Origin: JAXGMV01 sp040768445
GTDB taxonomy: Bacteria; Chloroflexota; Anaerolineae; Anaerolineales; Anaerolineaceae
Length of the DNA: 64,000 bases
Assembly (NCBI GenBank): GCA_040768445.1
Contig: JAXGMV010000001.1
Coordinates: forward strand, 1,612,001 to 1,676,000
Direction of reading: 5' to 3'
Shown here piece after piece: positions 33,551-42,966 of the stretch. A program made the translations under genes and the position numbers. Positions within the stretch are counted from its first letter, which is position 1; each line of letters begins with the position of its first letter. The notes beneath the pieces were generated by a model, which worked only from the letters and a program-made list of their open reading frames with translations, searched no databases and had not been told where the DNA came from.

Positions 33551-33693
33551 ATTTAAGGCTTACTTGCTGCCATCTGATTGGTAGACGGTTGTTGTGGCAT
33601 CCATAGTTGATTGTGCTACAATAATTCTAAGTTGGTGCTTTATTCCAGCACGCATCCGCAGCAGCATCCCAGAGATAAATTAACAGGTGAATT

Positions 33694-36345
33694 ATGGCTG
33701 ATTTGAAAGTGGTCATCAGTGGTGATTTAACGATTGACTGGCACATCGCCAGGGTCAAACGGACAGGTTTCACGCTTTCGGATTGGCAGGTTGACAGCCC
33801 GCTGAAAATCTGCCAGCGAAAAGGCGGCGGTGCACTGCTGGCAGACCTGACTGCTGCACTGGCAGTGCGTCTTGCAGGTCAAACCGGGCAGTCGTATACA
33901 CTGCATCAGCCGGAGATTTACGACCCTGACTCGAATATTGATCCAGCTGATACCAATTACCATCATACGGCATCTATCTGGTCGCAGTTCAAAGGGAAAG
34001 AGAAATCAGCCTGGCGAATTGAAGAATTCTTGGGCATGACCCGAGCTGAAACTATCGATCCAGATAAGTGGCGCATAGATGGGGATGATCCACATGCAGA
34101 CCTGATGCTGCTCTCAGATCTTAATCTTGGTTTCAGGGACAACCCGCAAGCTTGGCCGGCAGCCATTAAGACCCGCCAGTCTGTTTGTCCCTGGGTGATC
34201 TTGAAAACAACTAGCCCTGTTGCCCGCGGCCCGCTGTGGGAGCATCTGCTTGAAAACTTTGCTGAACGGCTGATTGTCGTTATGACTGTCGATGACCTGC
34301 GCTTGACGGAAGTTCAGGTCAGCCGGGAACTCTCCTGGGAGAGAACCGCCCAGGATGTGTACTGGGAGGTGGTTTACAACCCGTGTATTAACGGTCTTTC
34401 ACGCTGCGCGCATACCATCATTTCCTTCGGTGCTGCTGGAATCATCACACTGGACCGGCAGTTCATTACCGAAGGACCCCAAACGAAGTGTACTTTGGCT
34501 TTTGACCCGCGTGTCATGGAAGGTACCTGGGAGCAGGCCAACCCCGGGAAGGTGACCGGCTATGCCACTTGCCTGGCAGGTGGTATTGCACGCCAGTTGA
34601 TGATCAACCCAATGCAGCCCGATATCATGTCTGGTGTAACAACTGGCCTTGCCGCTATCCGCCGACTGCACCTGGATGGGTTTGGCAACCCTGCATCCAA
34701 CCTGCGTGATGCAGCACTTATTTTTCCGATATCACGTGTGGTTGAGGAACTGGAAAAAGAAGAACCCCAATTCTCGACTGCACCTGTTCAAGATCCAATG
34801 GTTCACATGAAAAAAGGAGACGAGGTCAACCGCGCTTCTGCCCAACAGCGTGGTTACTGGACGATACTGCACGACCGTTATGCCGGCTCATTGGAGCAAA
34901 TTGCCAGTCGCATTACGCTGGAAGGGCCGGAAGAAGCTCTCAAAGATGTGCCCTGGGGGCAGTTTGGCAACCTGATGACGGTTGACCGCCAGGAAATTGA
35001 ATCCTTCCGCAGTATTCGATCGCTTATTAAGGAATACTGCCAGACTCCGAATCAGAAAAAACCACTTTCAATTGCGGTTTTTGGTGCACCCGGTTCGGGC
35101 AAGTCGTTTGGCATCATCGAGGTAGCAAACTCCATCATGCCCGGACAGGTGGAAGTACGTGAAGTCAACCTGTCACAGCTTCGCCATCCGGATGAACTGC
35201 TGGCGGTACTGCACCAGGTGCGTGATATCAACCTCGGTGGGAAAATTGCACTGGTATTCTGGGACGAATTTGATACGACCTTAAACGACGCACCTCTTGG
35301 GTGGCTGAGGTATTTCCTGGCTCCCATGCAGGACGGCCGTTTTCAAGAGGGACAGCTCAACCATCCCATCGGCAGGGCGATCTTCATCTTTGCCGGCGGC
35401 ACCAGTTCCAATATCGATGATTTCGGTAAGAACCTGGATGAAGACCGCTTCAGGCAGGCAAAAGGACCTGATTTTGTCAGCCGGTTGAAGGGATTTGTGA
35501 ATATCCTTGGACCTGATCCAATCGTGAAGGGGACACATTCCGGTTCAGGCGATCCGTATTACATCATCCGGCGAGCGCTGATATTGCGGTCGTTATTCAA
35601 GCGCAATACTCCGGCACTCTTACAAAAGTTTAAATCAAAAGAACTGCTGAATATTGATGCCGGTGTCCTGCATGCGTTCCTAACGATCCCCACATATAAA
35701 CACGGCATCCGATCTATTGAGTCGATCATCGCCATGAGCCAGCTGACTGGAATCAACCGCTTCGAACGCTCAAGCCTGCCGGCAGAAGCACAACTTAATT
35801 TGCATGTTGACGGCAGGCGCTTTCTGTCACTGGTGCAGCAGTTACAGCTGGAAGGTGCGATGCTGGAAGACATGGCCCGGGCGGCTCATGAAGCCTACTG
35901 CCAGGGATTAATCTCTCGGGGGTATGTTTCCGGCCCCGCAACAGATTATGAGAAGAAAATTCATTATTTGTTGGTGCCGTACGATGAATTACAGGAGTAT
36001 TTTAAGGAGCAAAACCGGCAAAATGTGAAAGATATTCCCGCCAAGTTATTGAAAGCTGGTTACATCATGATTCCTGCCCGCAGTAACGAGCCACCTTATG
36101 GTTTTCCTGGCGAAGTGCTGGAGGAGCTGGCAATTGCTGAACATGAACGCTGGATGCAGTCCAGGGTGGCTGATGGGTGGCAGTATGCTCCGGTTCGCGA
36201 TGACGCGCGTAAGCTTAATCCATGTATTGTCCCATGGGAGGAATTAGACCAGGACAAGAAGGAAAGTGACCGGGATATGGTGCGACGAATCCCGTTCATA
36301 CTCTCACGGGCGGGTTTCACCGTCATTCGTGCCGCCCAGGATTGA
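33694..36345 (+). CDS. PfkB-like / AAA+ ATPase / double RyR domain fusion protein
   Basis: 883 residues, no signal peptide. Residues 1-330 resemble a PfkB/ribokinase fold: VVISGDLTIDW start, GGG near 45, HTIISFGAAGIITLDR, and GKVTGYATCLAGGIAR where sugar kinases have GAGDxFxxG; the catalytic GAGD Asp is not kept, so it may bind rather than phosphorylate. Residues about 440-650 form an AAA+ module with Walker A GAPGSGKS (about 464), Walker B IALVFWDEFD (about 517) and sensor 1 FIFAGGTSSN. Two RyR (ryanodine-receptor-type) repeats end it, about 730-795 and 813-880; the second has ERWMQSRVADGWQYAPVRDD and LNPCIVPWEELDQDKKESDR. Prokaryotic RyR domains have been linked by comparative genomics to nucleotide-signalling and conflict systems; its role here is inference. 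TGCTACAAT near 33614-33622 may be an extended -10. Confidence 0.82.
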   Translation: MADLKVVISGDLTIDWHIARVKRTGFTLSDWQVDSPLKICQRKGGGALLADLTAALAVRLAGQTGQSYTLHQPEIYDPDSNIDPADTNYHHTASIWSQFKGKEKSAWRIEEFLGMTRAETIDPDKWRIDGDDPHADLMLLSDLNLGFRDNPQAWPAAIKTRQSVCPWVILKTTSPVARGPLWEHLLENFAERLIVVMTVDDLRLTEVQVSRELSWERTAQDVYWEVVYNPCINGLSRCAHTIISFGAAGIITLDRQFITEGPQTKCTLAFDPRVMEGTWEQANPGKVTGYATCLAGGIARQLMINPMQPDIMSGVTTGLAAIRRLHLDGFGNPASNLRDAALIFPISRVVEELEKEEPQFSTAPVQDPMVHMKKGDEVNRASAQQRGYWTILHDRYAGSLEQIASRITLEGPEEALKDVPWGQFGNLMTVDRQEIESFRSIRSLIKEYCQTPNQKKPLSIAVFGAPGSGKSFGIIEVANSIMPGQVEVREVNLSQLRHPDELLAVLHQVRDINLGGKIALVFWDEFDTTLNDAPLGWLRYFLAPMQDGRFQEGQLNHPIGRAIFIFAGGTSSNIDDFGKNLDEDRFRQAKGPDFVSRLKGFVNILGPDPIVKGTHSGSGDPYYIIRRALILRSLFKRNTPALLQKFKSKELLNIDAGVLHAFLTIPTYKHGIRSIESIIAMSQLTGINRFERSSLPAEAQLNLHVDGRRFLSLVQQLQLEGAMLEDMARAAHEAYCQGLISRGYVSGPATDYEKKIHYLLVPYDELQEYFKEQNRQNVKDIPAKLLKAGYIMIPARSNEPPYGFPGEVLEELAIAEHERWMQSRVADGWQYAPVRDDARKLNPCIVPWEELDQDKKESDRDMVRRIPFILSRAGFTVIRAAQD

Positions 36346-36362
36346 TGATCAGGTCGGTGAGT

Positions 36363-36851
36363 TCAGCCGCCAGTACTTATTGCCGTAGCAATGAAAAGAG
36401 CTAAACCAAGAATACTATAAAGCGCAATGAACAACTGGGGCAGTTGGCTCTCGAGGTCGGAAATATTCAACCCTTTCTTTTGCTGATTGGTTTCAGAAGG
36501 TAGCTGCGGGTAAAGCTCGTCCTCGCGATGAAAAACCATGGCTGAGCCATCAATTTTCTCTTCCATCTCCCGCAAGACTTTGAACCTCAGGTTGATCAGT
36601 GCCTTGTACTTTTGGATGGACTGCCGCCAGAACACGCACACCATGATACCAGCAATGATGATGGGCAGCACAGCCAGGCTAAACCACCAGTTGTTGAGAT
36701 CAGCACCTGTTGCCAGGTAGGTAATAAAACCAATGACTGCACCGTTAACCGTTACGTAAGTGTTGGCTGATGTCTGACGACGCTCTGACAACCTGGCAGT
36801 ATCTTCGACAAAGAGTTTATATTCTTCCAGCAATACCTGAGACTCATTCAT
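36363..36851 (-). CDS. RipA/SLATT-like small membrane protein
   Basis: 162 residues from the ATG at 36851 (AGGA nine bases upstream; the TTG three codons earlier is too close to it). Pattern: an amphipathic N-terminus YKLFVEDTARLSERRQTSANTY, then membrane helices about 28-47 and 55-75, a cytoplasmic helical stretch (YKALINLRFKVLREMEEKI), and a third membrane helix about 138-158. This matches the RipA-family octameric membrane proteins, and resembles SLATT-type two-helix effectors that accompany prokaryotic conflict genes. Convergent with the RyR fusion gene, 17 bases apart. Confidence 0.75.
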   Translation of the reverse strand: MNESQVLLEEYKLFVEDTARLSERRQTSANTYVTVNGAVIGFITYLATGADLNNWWFSLAVLPIIIAGIMVCVFWRQSIQKYKALINLRFKVLREMEEKIDGSAMVFHREDELYPQLPSETNQQKKGLNISDLESQLPQLFIALYSILGLALFIATAISTGG

Positions 36852-37060
36852 ATGGGCCAATCCTGATGTTAATTGAGTGCAATATGCAATAATTGTACAG
36901 GAACACTATGGTGAAGGCGAGTCTTCTTGTTAATTACCGATTGTATTGGTTGCGTATATGTAAATCTAATATTATGCTTATGTTCTTATGACAATTACGC
37001 TGCATACTTATTATGACCTGAAACAACACTGATGGAATGATTTGATTCTGAGGTATTACT

Positions 37061-39640
37061 ATGAATATTGATAAATTTACACAAAAAGCACAGGAAGCTT
37101 TATTAAAAGCACAGCAAGATGCACGTGAGTTGAGTCACCAGACGATTGAACCGGTGCATCTGTTGTATGCACTGCTGCAACAAGATGAGGGAATTGTGCC
37201 GGCGGTGATCACCAAGATTGCCGGAAGTATACTGGCGCTGCGTGAAGAACTGCATACTGATCTCAATAAACGTCCCAAGGTGTACGGAAGCAGCACAGAA
37301 GTTGGGCTTTCACGGCAGGCTGCTGACGTGTTGACCGCAGCTGAACGCTATGCCAAAGGCATGCAGGATGAATACGTATCCACCGAGCACCTGCTTTTAG
37401 CGCTAACTGAAAGTAATGAAAGGAAGCGGCTGGAGCAATTTGGTTTAACAAAGGATGCAATTCTCAAAGCACTGGCCAGTGTGCGCGGCACTCAAAGGGT
37501 GACATCGCAAAACCCCGAGGACACCTACCAGGCGTTGGAAAAATATGGCAGGGACCTGACCGCTGTTGCCCGGCAGGGCAAGCTTGACCCGGTCATCGGG
37601 CGTGATGAGGAAATCCGCCAGATGATTCAGATCCTCTCACGGCGCACCAAGAACAACCCGGCATTGATTGGTGAGCCCGGTGTGGGAAAGACAGCCGTGG
37701 TCGAGGGGCTGGCACAGCGTATCATCAAAGGCGATGTGCCCGAATCGTTGAAACGCAAGAAACTGGTGCAATTAGATATGGGTGCGCTGATTGCAGGCGC
37801 AAAATACCGCGGTGAGTTTGAAGAGCGTTTGAAGGCGGTTTTGAAAGAGATCACCGAATCGGATGGCGAGATCATCCTGTTTGTGGATGAGATGCATACG
37901 GTGGTGGGTGCCGGCGCAGCAGAAGGCGCCATGGATGCCGGCAACATGCTCAAACCCATGCTGGCACGCGGTGAGCTGCACATGATCGGCGCTACCACGC
38001 TGGATGAGTACCGCAAGCATATCGAAAAAGATCCTGCATTGGAACGCCGTTTCCAGCCGGTCAGGATTGAAGAACCTTCGCCCGAGGATACCATCAGTAT
38101 TCTGCGCGGTCTCAAGCAGCGGTATGAAATCCATCACGGTGTGCGCATCACTGATGCGGCTGTGATTGCTGCTGCGATGTTATCGCACCGTTATATTGCT
38201 GACCGCTTTCTGCCTGACAAGGCGATTGACCTGATTGATGAAGCGGCTGCACGCCTTCGCACGGAAATTGATTCAAAACCGCAGGAGTTGGATGTGGTTG
38301 ACCGGCAGATCATGCAGGTTGAGATAGAACGGCAGGCGCTTCAAAAAGAGAAGGATAAAGGCTCGGCTGACAGGCTTGAGAAGCTTGACCAGGAGCTGGC
38401 AAATCTACGCGAGACTTCGCATCAGTTGAGCATGCGCTGGGAGAATGAAAAGCAGGCGATATCCGAACTGCGCGCAATCAAGGAGAGGTTGGACAGCATA
38501 CAGGTTGATATTGAAAAGGCAGAGCGCCAGGCGAACCTGGAACTGGCTGCCCGCTTACGCTACGGCGAGTTGCCTGAACTGGAAGAAAAACGCAAGATGG
38601 CTGAAGCGAAAATCAAGGAACTGCAGAGCGTGGGCGCACTTCTGAAGGAAGAGGTGGACGCAGAGGAGATTGCTGCGATTGTCTCACGCTGGACACACAT
38701 TCCCGTAACTAGGCTGTTGGAAGGGGAAATTCAGAAGCTGCTGCACATGGAAGAGCGTTTGCACCAGCGGGTGGTGGGTCAGGACAGCGCTATAGATGCC
38801 GTCTCCAAGGCAGTCAGACGGTCACGAGCCGGCCTGCAGGACCCCAACCGCCCGATTGGCAGCTTCATCTTCCTGGGTCCAACTGGTGTTGGCAAGACCG
38901 AGCTGGCCCGCGCCTTGGCGGAGTTTCTGTTTGATGATGAACGTGCCATGATTCGGATCGACATGAGCGAATACCAGGAGAAACACACGGTCTCAAGACT
39001 GGTTGGTGCACCGCCCGGATACGTGGGCTATGATGAAGGCGGCCAGCTGACTGAGGCGGTTCGCAGGCGCCCATATGCTGTCATCCTGTTTGATGAGATT
39101 GAGAAAGCCCATACCGAGGTGTTTAATATCCTCCTGCAAATGCTGGATGATGGTAGGCTGACAGACGGTCACGGCAGGACGGTTGATTTCAAAAATACTG
39201 TGATCATTATGACCAGCAACATTGGCAGTGAGCTGTGGATGCACGGGGCAGACGTAAAAAGAGAGCAATTCAATCGCCTGCTGCAGGCACATTTCAGGCC
39301 AGAATTTCTGAACCGGATTGATGAAATCATCATCTTCCATCCGCTGGGCAAAGAGCATTTGCGCGAGATTGTCAGAATTCAGATGCAGCATGTTGAGAGA
39401 TTACTGAGAAATAAGGAAATTTCTGTAGCTGTCACACCAGAAGCGGAACAGTACCTGGCTGACGTGGGTTATGACCCCGATTTTGGTGCCAGGCCATTGA
39501 AACGAGCCATCCAGCGGGAACTGCAGGACCCCCTGGCACTGCAGATTCTTGCCGGCGATTTTTCTGCCGGAGATCGTATCATCGTTGACAGCGCTGGTGA
39601 CAGGTTGGAATTTAAGAAGGTACCCGCAGAAACAGGATAA
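37061..39640 (+). CDS. clpB: ClpB protein disaggregase
   Basis: 859 residues, standard for ClpB. The Clp N-domain (1-150) leads into NBD1 with Walker A GEPGVGKT (about 207), a long coiled-coil middle domain (about 400-525, rich in Glu, Lys and Arg) and NBD2 with Walker A GPTGVGKTE (about 607), followed by the C-terminal sensor-2 motif GARPLKRAIQ. The middle domain separates it from ClpA/ClpC, and no ClpP-binding loop is seen. Works with DnaK to dissolve aggregates. No CIRCE (HrcA) operator was found in the 200 bases upstream. A strong bidirectional terminator follows. Confidence 0.96.
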   Translation: MNIDKFTQKAQEALLKAQQDARELSHQTIEPVHLLYALLQQDEGIVPAVITKIAGSILALREELHTDLNKRPKVYGSSTEVGLSRQAADVLTAAERYAKGMQDEYVSTEHLLLALTESNERKRLEQFGLTKDAILKALASVRGTQRVTSQNPEDTYQALEKYGRDLTAVARQGKLDPVIGRDEEIRQMIQILSRRTKNNPALIGEPGVGKTAVVEGLAQRIIKGDVPESLKRKKLVQLDMGALIAGAKYRGEFEERLKAVLKEITESDGEIILFVDEMHTVVGAGAAEGAMDAGNMLKPMLARGELHMIGATTLDEYRKHIEKDPALERRFQPVRIEEPSPEDTISILRGLKQRYEIHHGVRITDAAVIAAAMLSHRYIADRFLPDKAIDLIDEAAARLRTEIDSKPQELDVVDRQIMQVEIERQALQKEKDKGSADRLEKLDQELANLRETSHQLSMRWENEKQAISELRAIKERLDSIQVDIEKAERQANLELAARLRYGELPELEEKRKMAEAKIKELQSVGALLKEEVDAEEIAAIVSRWTHIPVTRLLEGEIQKLLHMEERLHQRVVGQDSAIDAVSKAVRRSRAGLQDPNRPIGSFIFLGPTGVGKTELARALAEFLFDDERAMIRIDMSEYQEKHTVSRLVGAPPGYVGYDEGGQLTEAVRRRPYAVILFDEIEKAHTEVFNILLQMLDDGRLTDGHGRTVDFKNTVIIMTSNIGSELWMHGADVKREQFNRLLQAHFRPEFLNRIDEIIIFHPLGKEHLREIVRIQMQHVERLLRNKEISVAVTPEAEQYLADVGYDPDFGARPLKRAIQRELQDPLALQILAGDFSAGDRIIVDSAGDRLEFKKVPAETG

Positions 39641-39660
39641 TACCTGCGTGATTTAAAATA

Positions 39661-39698
39661 AAAGGACAGGCGGTTACATACAACCGCCTGTCCTTTTT
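39661..39698. terminator. Bidirectional terminator between clpB and the PIG-L gene
   Basis: AAAGGACAGGCGGTT (39661-39675) pairs perfectly with AACCGCCTGTCCTTT (39682-39696), with T-rich or A-rich flanks on both sides, so it serves both converging transcripts. Confidence 0.92.
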
Positions 39699-39709
39699 AA
39701 CCCGTTGGG

Positions 39710-40585
39710 TTAAGAAAGACCATCAAATAAATCTGTGCTGACTCGGCCATCTTCTCCGGGAGGGTATGCTTGCATGAAATTATCGACCGGTTTTGCCATT
39801 ATCCGCCGCAAAGGTCCTAGAATACCGCCTCCCATTTTTCCGCCGCCCTGGCTGGCATGACAGGCAGATGCAGCATCGCGCTGACGCTGGACACTGCTGT
39901 AGTTGATCCTGACGTGAATCGGGAAATTTACTTCAGCAATACTGACCAGGTCGATATCCTGGTTTTTTCCAAAACGCCTCGGATCCTTGCCGAACAATCT
40001 CATGAGCTTGACCGCAAAGCGCATAAATGCAACTGGCATGGTGTGAAAATACAAGCGGGCAGGCTGGTGGGGCGGCAGGTTTTCTGCATCAGCAATTGTG
40101 GGATCATCACTTTGTTCGAAAGCCAATACCGTCGCATTATGAACGGCAATGTGATCAGGATGGCGGTAACCGCCGATTGGATCAAAAGTCAGGACGACAT
40201 CGGGTTTCAATTTTCTAATAGCTGTCAAAATATGCCCGGCAACATCCTCAACTGGCGCCTGGAAGAGCGACCCGGGGTGGTTGTTATCCTCAGAGCCAGC
40301 CATGCCGGAGTCGCGATAATCAAGGAAATCGACAGAAGCAAGGTTTAAAAATTTGGCGGCGCAGCACAGCTCGTCTGTGCGCAGTTCAGCAATCGAATTG
40401 TATTTTTGCAGGAATTGTTCCTCAACTTCGCCGGCTTCGCCCTTGGTGGCTGTTAATAAGTGAACTTTGTGACCCAATGCAGCATACAGCGCCAGGGTGC
40501 CGCCCATGCCGAAACTTTCATCATCCGGATGTGCCATCACGCTCAGGATAGATTTTGGTGTTGTTACTGTTGTTAATTTTGCCAT
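39710..40585 (-). CDS. PIG-L (LmbE) family zinc deacetylase
   Basis: 291 residues. The zinc motif AHPDDESFGMGG (H19, D21, D22) and the later HPDH are both present, with RTDEL and DYRDSGMAGS between them as in the family. Members remove N-acetyl groups from GlcNAc-linked molecules, such as bacillithiol and mycothiol precursors. A thiol-pathway role is possible but no partner gene is adjacent. Follows the MoeB-rhodanese gene by 11 bases in the same operon. Confidence 0.9.
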   Translation of the reverse strand: MAKLTTVTTPKSILSVMAHPDDESFGMGGTLALYAALGHKVHLLTATKGEAGEVEEQFLQKYNSIAELRTDELCCAAKFLNLASVDFLDYRDSGMAGSEDNNHPGSLFQAPVEDVAGHILTAIRKLKPDVVLTFDPIGGYRHPDHIAVHNATVLAFEQSDDPTIADAENLPPHQPARLYFHTMPVAFMRFAVKLMRLFGKDPRRFGKNQDIDLVSIAEVNFPIHVRINYSSVQRQRDAASACHASQGGGKMGGGILGPLRRIMAKPVDNFMQAYPPGEDGRVSTDLFDGLS

Positions 40586-40596
40586 TATAAACCGCC

Positions 40597-41739
40597 TTAA
40601 TACCTGATCATGTTTGGATCAATTTCAGCTGCCCAGGCATTGATACCGCCCTGCAAATTGAAGGCCTGATAACCTGCCTCGTGTAAGGTGATCACAGCTC
40701 GAGCTGAACGAATGCCGCTGCGGCAGATCACAACCACAGGAATTGAGGGGTCCAGCTCTGATAGCCGCTGTTTAAGATCTGACTGAGGTATATCCCTGCT
40801 GCCTGCTATTTTTGAGATCAACCGTTCAGCATCTTCACGAACATCCAGGAGCTGAATTGGTGTGCCCTCAGCCAGCCAGCTGGCAAGGATGCTTGGTAAT
40901 AGCTGGCAGCTTTCAGGGATCGGTACTGGCCTGGGTGCGGAATTATAAGCATCAGGAGTATCTTCCAGGGAAGTGATGGCAGGGTGTGTACCACACACGG
41001 CGCAAGTGGGATTCTTCTTCAGTTGGATGGTTTGCATTTCCATCGAGAGCGCATCGTAGAACAATAATTTACCAACCAGGGGCTTGCCAATAGCCAATAT
41101 GTGTTTGATGGTTTCGGTTGCCTGCATTGTACCGATGGTGCCCGGTAAAATTCCAAGCACACCGGAGACAGCGCAGCCATGCACTGATCCTTCAGGCGGG
41201 GGAGACGGGAAGATACAGCGGTAACACGGACCCTGCTGCGCGTCAAAAATCGCCACCTGTCCTTCATACTGGTAAATAGAGCCGTAGACATAGGTTTTTC
41301 CTGTCAGCACGCACAGATCATTGATCAAATAGCGGGTATAGAAATTATCCGTGCCATCGACGATGATGTCATACGCTTGGGCAATATCTTTGGCATTATC
41401 AGCGCTGAAACGGGCGGCATAGCCGGTAATTTTAATCTCCGGGTTGATGTCAGACAGGCGCTGAACAGCTGACTCGACCTTGGACATGCCAATAGTGCCT
41501 GTGCTATGAATAACCTGGCGCTGTAGATTGGTCAGGTCAACGACATCATAATCCACCAGCCCGATGTGCCCGATGCCTGCGGCTGCAAGATACAACGAGA
41601 CAGCAGACCCCAATCCACCGGTGCCAACAACCAGCACAGAGGCGTTCTTCAATTTTTTCTGCCCATTCAAGCCAACTTCCGGCAGGACAACATGCCGGGC
41701 GTAACGAGCAATATCAGCTGTTGACAGTTCTTTTTCCAT
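40597..41739 (-). CDS. ThiF/MoeB-type adenylyltransferase fused to rhodanese (MoeZ-like)
   Basis: 380 residues. The E1-like domain has the ATP loop GTGGLGSAVSLYLAAAGIG (about 36-54), DLTNLQRQ, DGTDNFYTR, and the zinc Cys pairs CYRC and CAVC. The C-terminal rhodanese domain has the persulfide loop VVICRSGIRSARA (Cys about 343). It adenylates the C-terminal Gly of ubiquitin-like sulfur carriers (MoaD, ThiS, CysO) and loads sulfur on them for molybdopterin or other cofactors. Divergent from moaA, 171 bases away, so the two may share control. Followed by the PIG-L gene. Confidence 0.93.
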   Translation of the reverse strand: MEKELSTADIARYARHVVLPEVGLNGQKKLKNASVLVVGTGGLGSAVSLYLAAAGIGHIGLVDYDVVDLTNLQRQVIHSTGTIGMSKVESAVQRLSDINPEIKITGYAARFSADNAKDIAQAYDIIVDGTDNFYTRYLINDLCVLTGKTYVYGSIYQYEGQVAIFDAQQGPCYRCIFPSPPPEGSVHGCAVSGVLGILPGTIGTMQATETIKHILAIGKPLVGKLLFYDALSMEMQTIQLKKNPTCAVCGTHPAITSLEDTPDAYNSAPRPVPIPESCQLLPSILASWLAEGTPIQLLDVREDAERLISKIAGSRDIPQSDLKQRLSELDPSIPVVVICRSGIRSARAVITLHEAGYQAFNLQGGINAWAAEIDPNMIRY

Positions 41740-41827
41740 ACATCCTCACCACTGCTCTGTGTGATTAACTTTGCCAATCATAACAGAATTGTTTCACCAG
41801 GTTAATATAGGATAAGTATTGTCGTAT

Positions 41828-41859
41828 TTGACATATGAATAGAATGGCTATGATACAAT
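41828..41859 (+). promoter_or_regulatory. Predicted promoter of moaA
   Basis: TTGACA at 41828-41833 is an exact -35; candidate -10 elements are TATGAT (41849-41854, spacer 15) or TACAAT (41854-41859, spacer 20). The spacing is not ideal for either, so this is moderate evidence. Confidence 0.45.
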
Positions 41860-41910
41860 AACGCAATACTTCAATTTTACAGTATGACAGTTGTTGGAAA
41901 TCGGTAACCG

Positions 41911-42927
41911 ATGCAGCAAATTGACACGCTTGAACATTCGCAATTAGTGGACACCTTCGGCAGGAAGATTACGTATCTGCGTATCTCTATCACTGACCGC
42001 TGTAATTTCCGCTGTGCCTACTGCATGCCCCCGGATGGGGTGGAACTCAAGGCGCACAACACCATTATGCGTTATGAAGAGATCCTTGAGGTGGTTCGTG
42101 AAGCGGTTAAATTGGGTGTCAGATCAGTGCGCATCACTGGCGGTGAACCGCTGGTGCGACCAGATGTACCTTTGCTGATCGGGATGCTCTCAGGTATCGA
42201 AGGGCTGGATGATATCAGCCTGACGACCAACGGATTTTTACTGGAAAAATATGCTGCCGCGCTGGCTGCTGCCGGCTTGAACCGGATCAATGTCAGCCTG
42301 GATACCCTCAACCCGCAGAAATTTCGTAAGATCACGCGGGTTGGTGATCTGGATAGGGTCCTGCGAGGCATTGATGCTGCAGAAGCGGCCGGGCTTAAGC
42401 CGATTAAAATCAATGTGGTGGTGATCAGGGGTTTCAATGATAACGAACTGGTCGATCTTGCACAGCTCAGCATCAGTCATCCGTGGCACATCCGCTTTAT
42501 TGAACTCATGCCGATCAATAACCAGGAATCATGGGGTGCTGATTTTGTTGACCCACTCGAGGCGTTTGTCCCTGTTCAAGAGATGCGTGACATCCTCAAA
42601 CCGTTAGAGCTCGTACCTGAAAAGCCAGGCATTGGGCGTGGGCCGGCACGCACTTACAGGATTCCTGACGCGAAAGGTTTGGTGGGATTCATCTCACCAC
42701 TGGGTGAACACTTCTGCGCATCCTGCAACCGCCTGCGTCTGACAGCTGATGGGCGTTTGAGGCCGTGCCTGTTGAGTGATGTAGAAATCCCGCTGTTGGA
42801 AAGCATGCGTTCAGGACAGGATGTTCTGCCCTACCTGCAGTTGGCAACTTTCTGTAAACCTCACGGTCATGAACTGGATGAGAATCACCTGCCAAAAGAA
42901 CGCACGATGAAAGAAATCGGCGGGTAG
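41911..42927 (+). CDS. moaA: GTP 3',8-cyclase MoaA
   Basis: 338 residues. Radical-SAM enzyme of the first step of molybdenum cofactor synthesis. N-terminal cluster CNFRCAYC (C31, C35, C38); C-terminal substrate-binding cluster FCASCNRLR plus a later Cys in RPCLLS (about 269, 272, 286); GGEPLVRPD SAM-binding motif near 78; terminal GG kept. The other moa genes are not in the window, but the MoeB-type activator lies divergently next to it. Confidence 0.96.
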   Translation: MQQIDTLEHSQLVDTFGRKITYLRISITDRCNFRCAYCMPPDGVELKAHNTIMRYEEILEVVREAVKLGVRSVRITGGEPLVRPDVPLLIGMLSGIEGLDDISLTTNGFLLEKYAAALAAAGLNRINVSLDTLNPQKFRKITRVGDLDRVLRGIDAAEAAGLKPIKINVVVIRGFNDNELVDLAQLSISHPWHIRFIELMPINNQESWGADFVDPLEAFVPVQEMRDILKPLELVPEKPGIGRGPARTYRIPDAKGLVGFISPLGEHFCASCNRLRLTADGRLRPCLLSDVEIPLLESMRSGQDVLPYLQLATFCKPHGHELDENHLPKERTMKEIGG

Positions 42928-42966
42928 TTCCTGCCGTATAATTTCCCAATCATTTATAAAGACAAA

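Noticed and set aside
36861..37060. HrcA/CIRCE operator upstream of clpB
   Set aside because: The TTAGCACTC-N9-GAGTGCTAA pattern was looked for and is not present.
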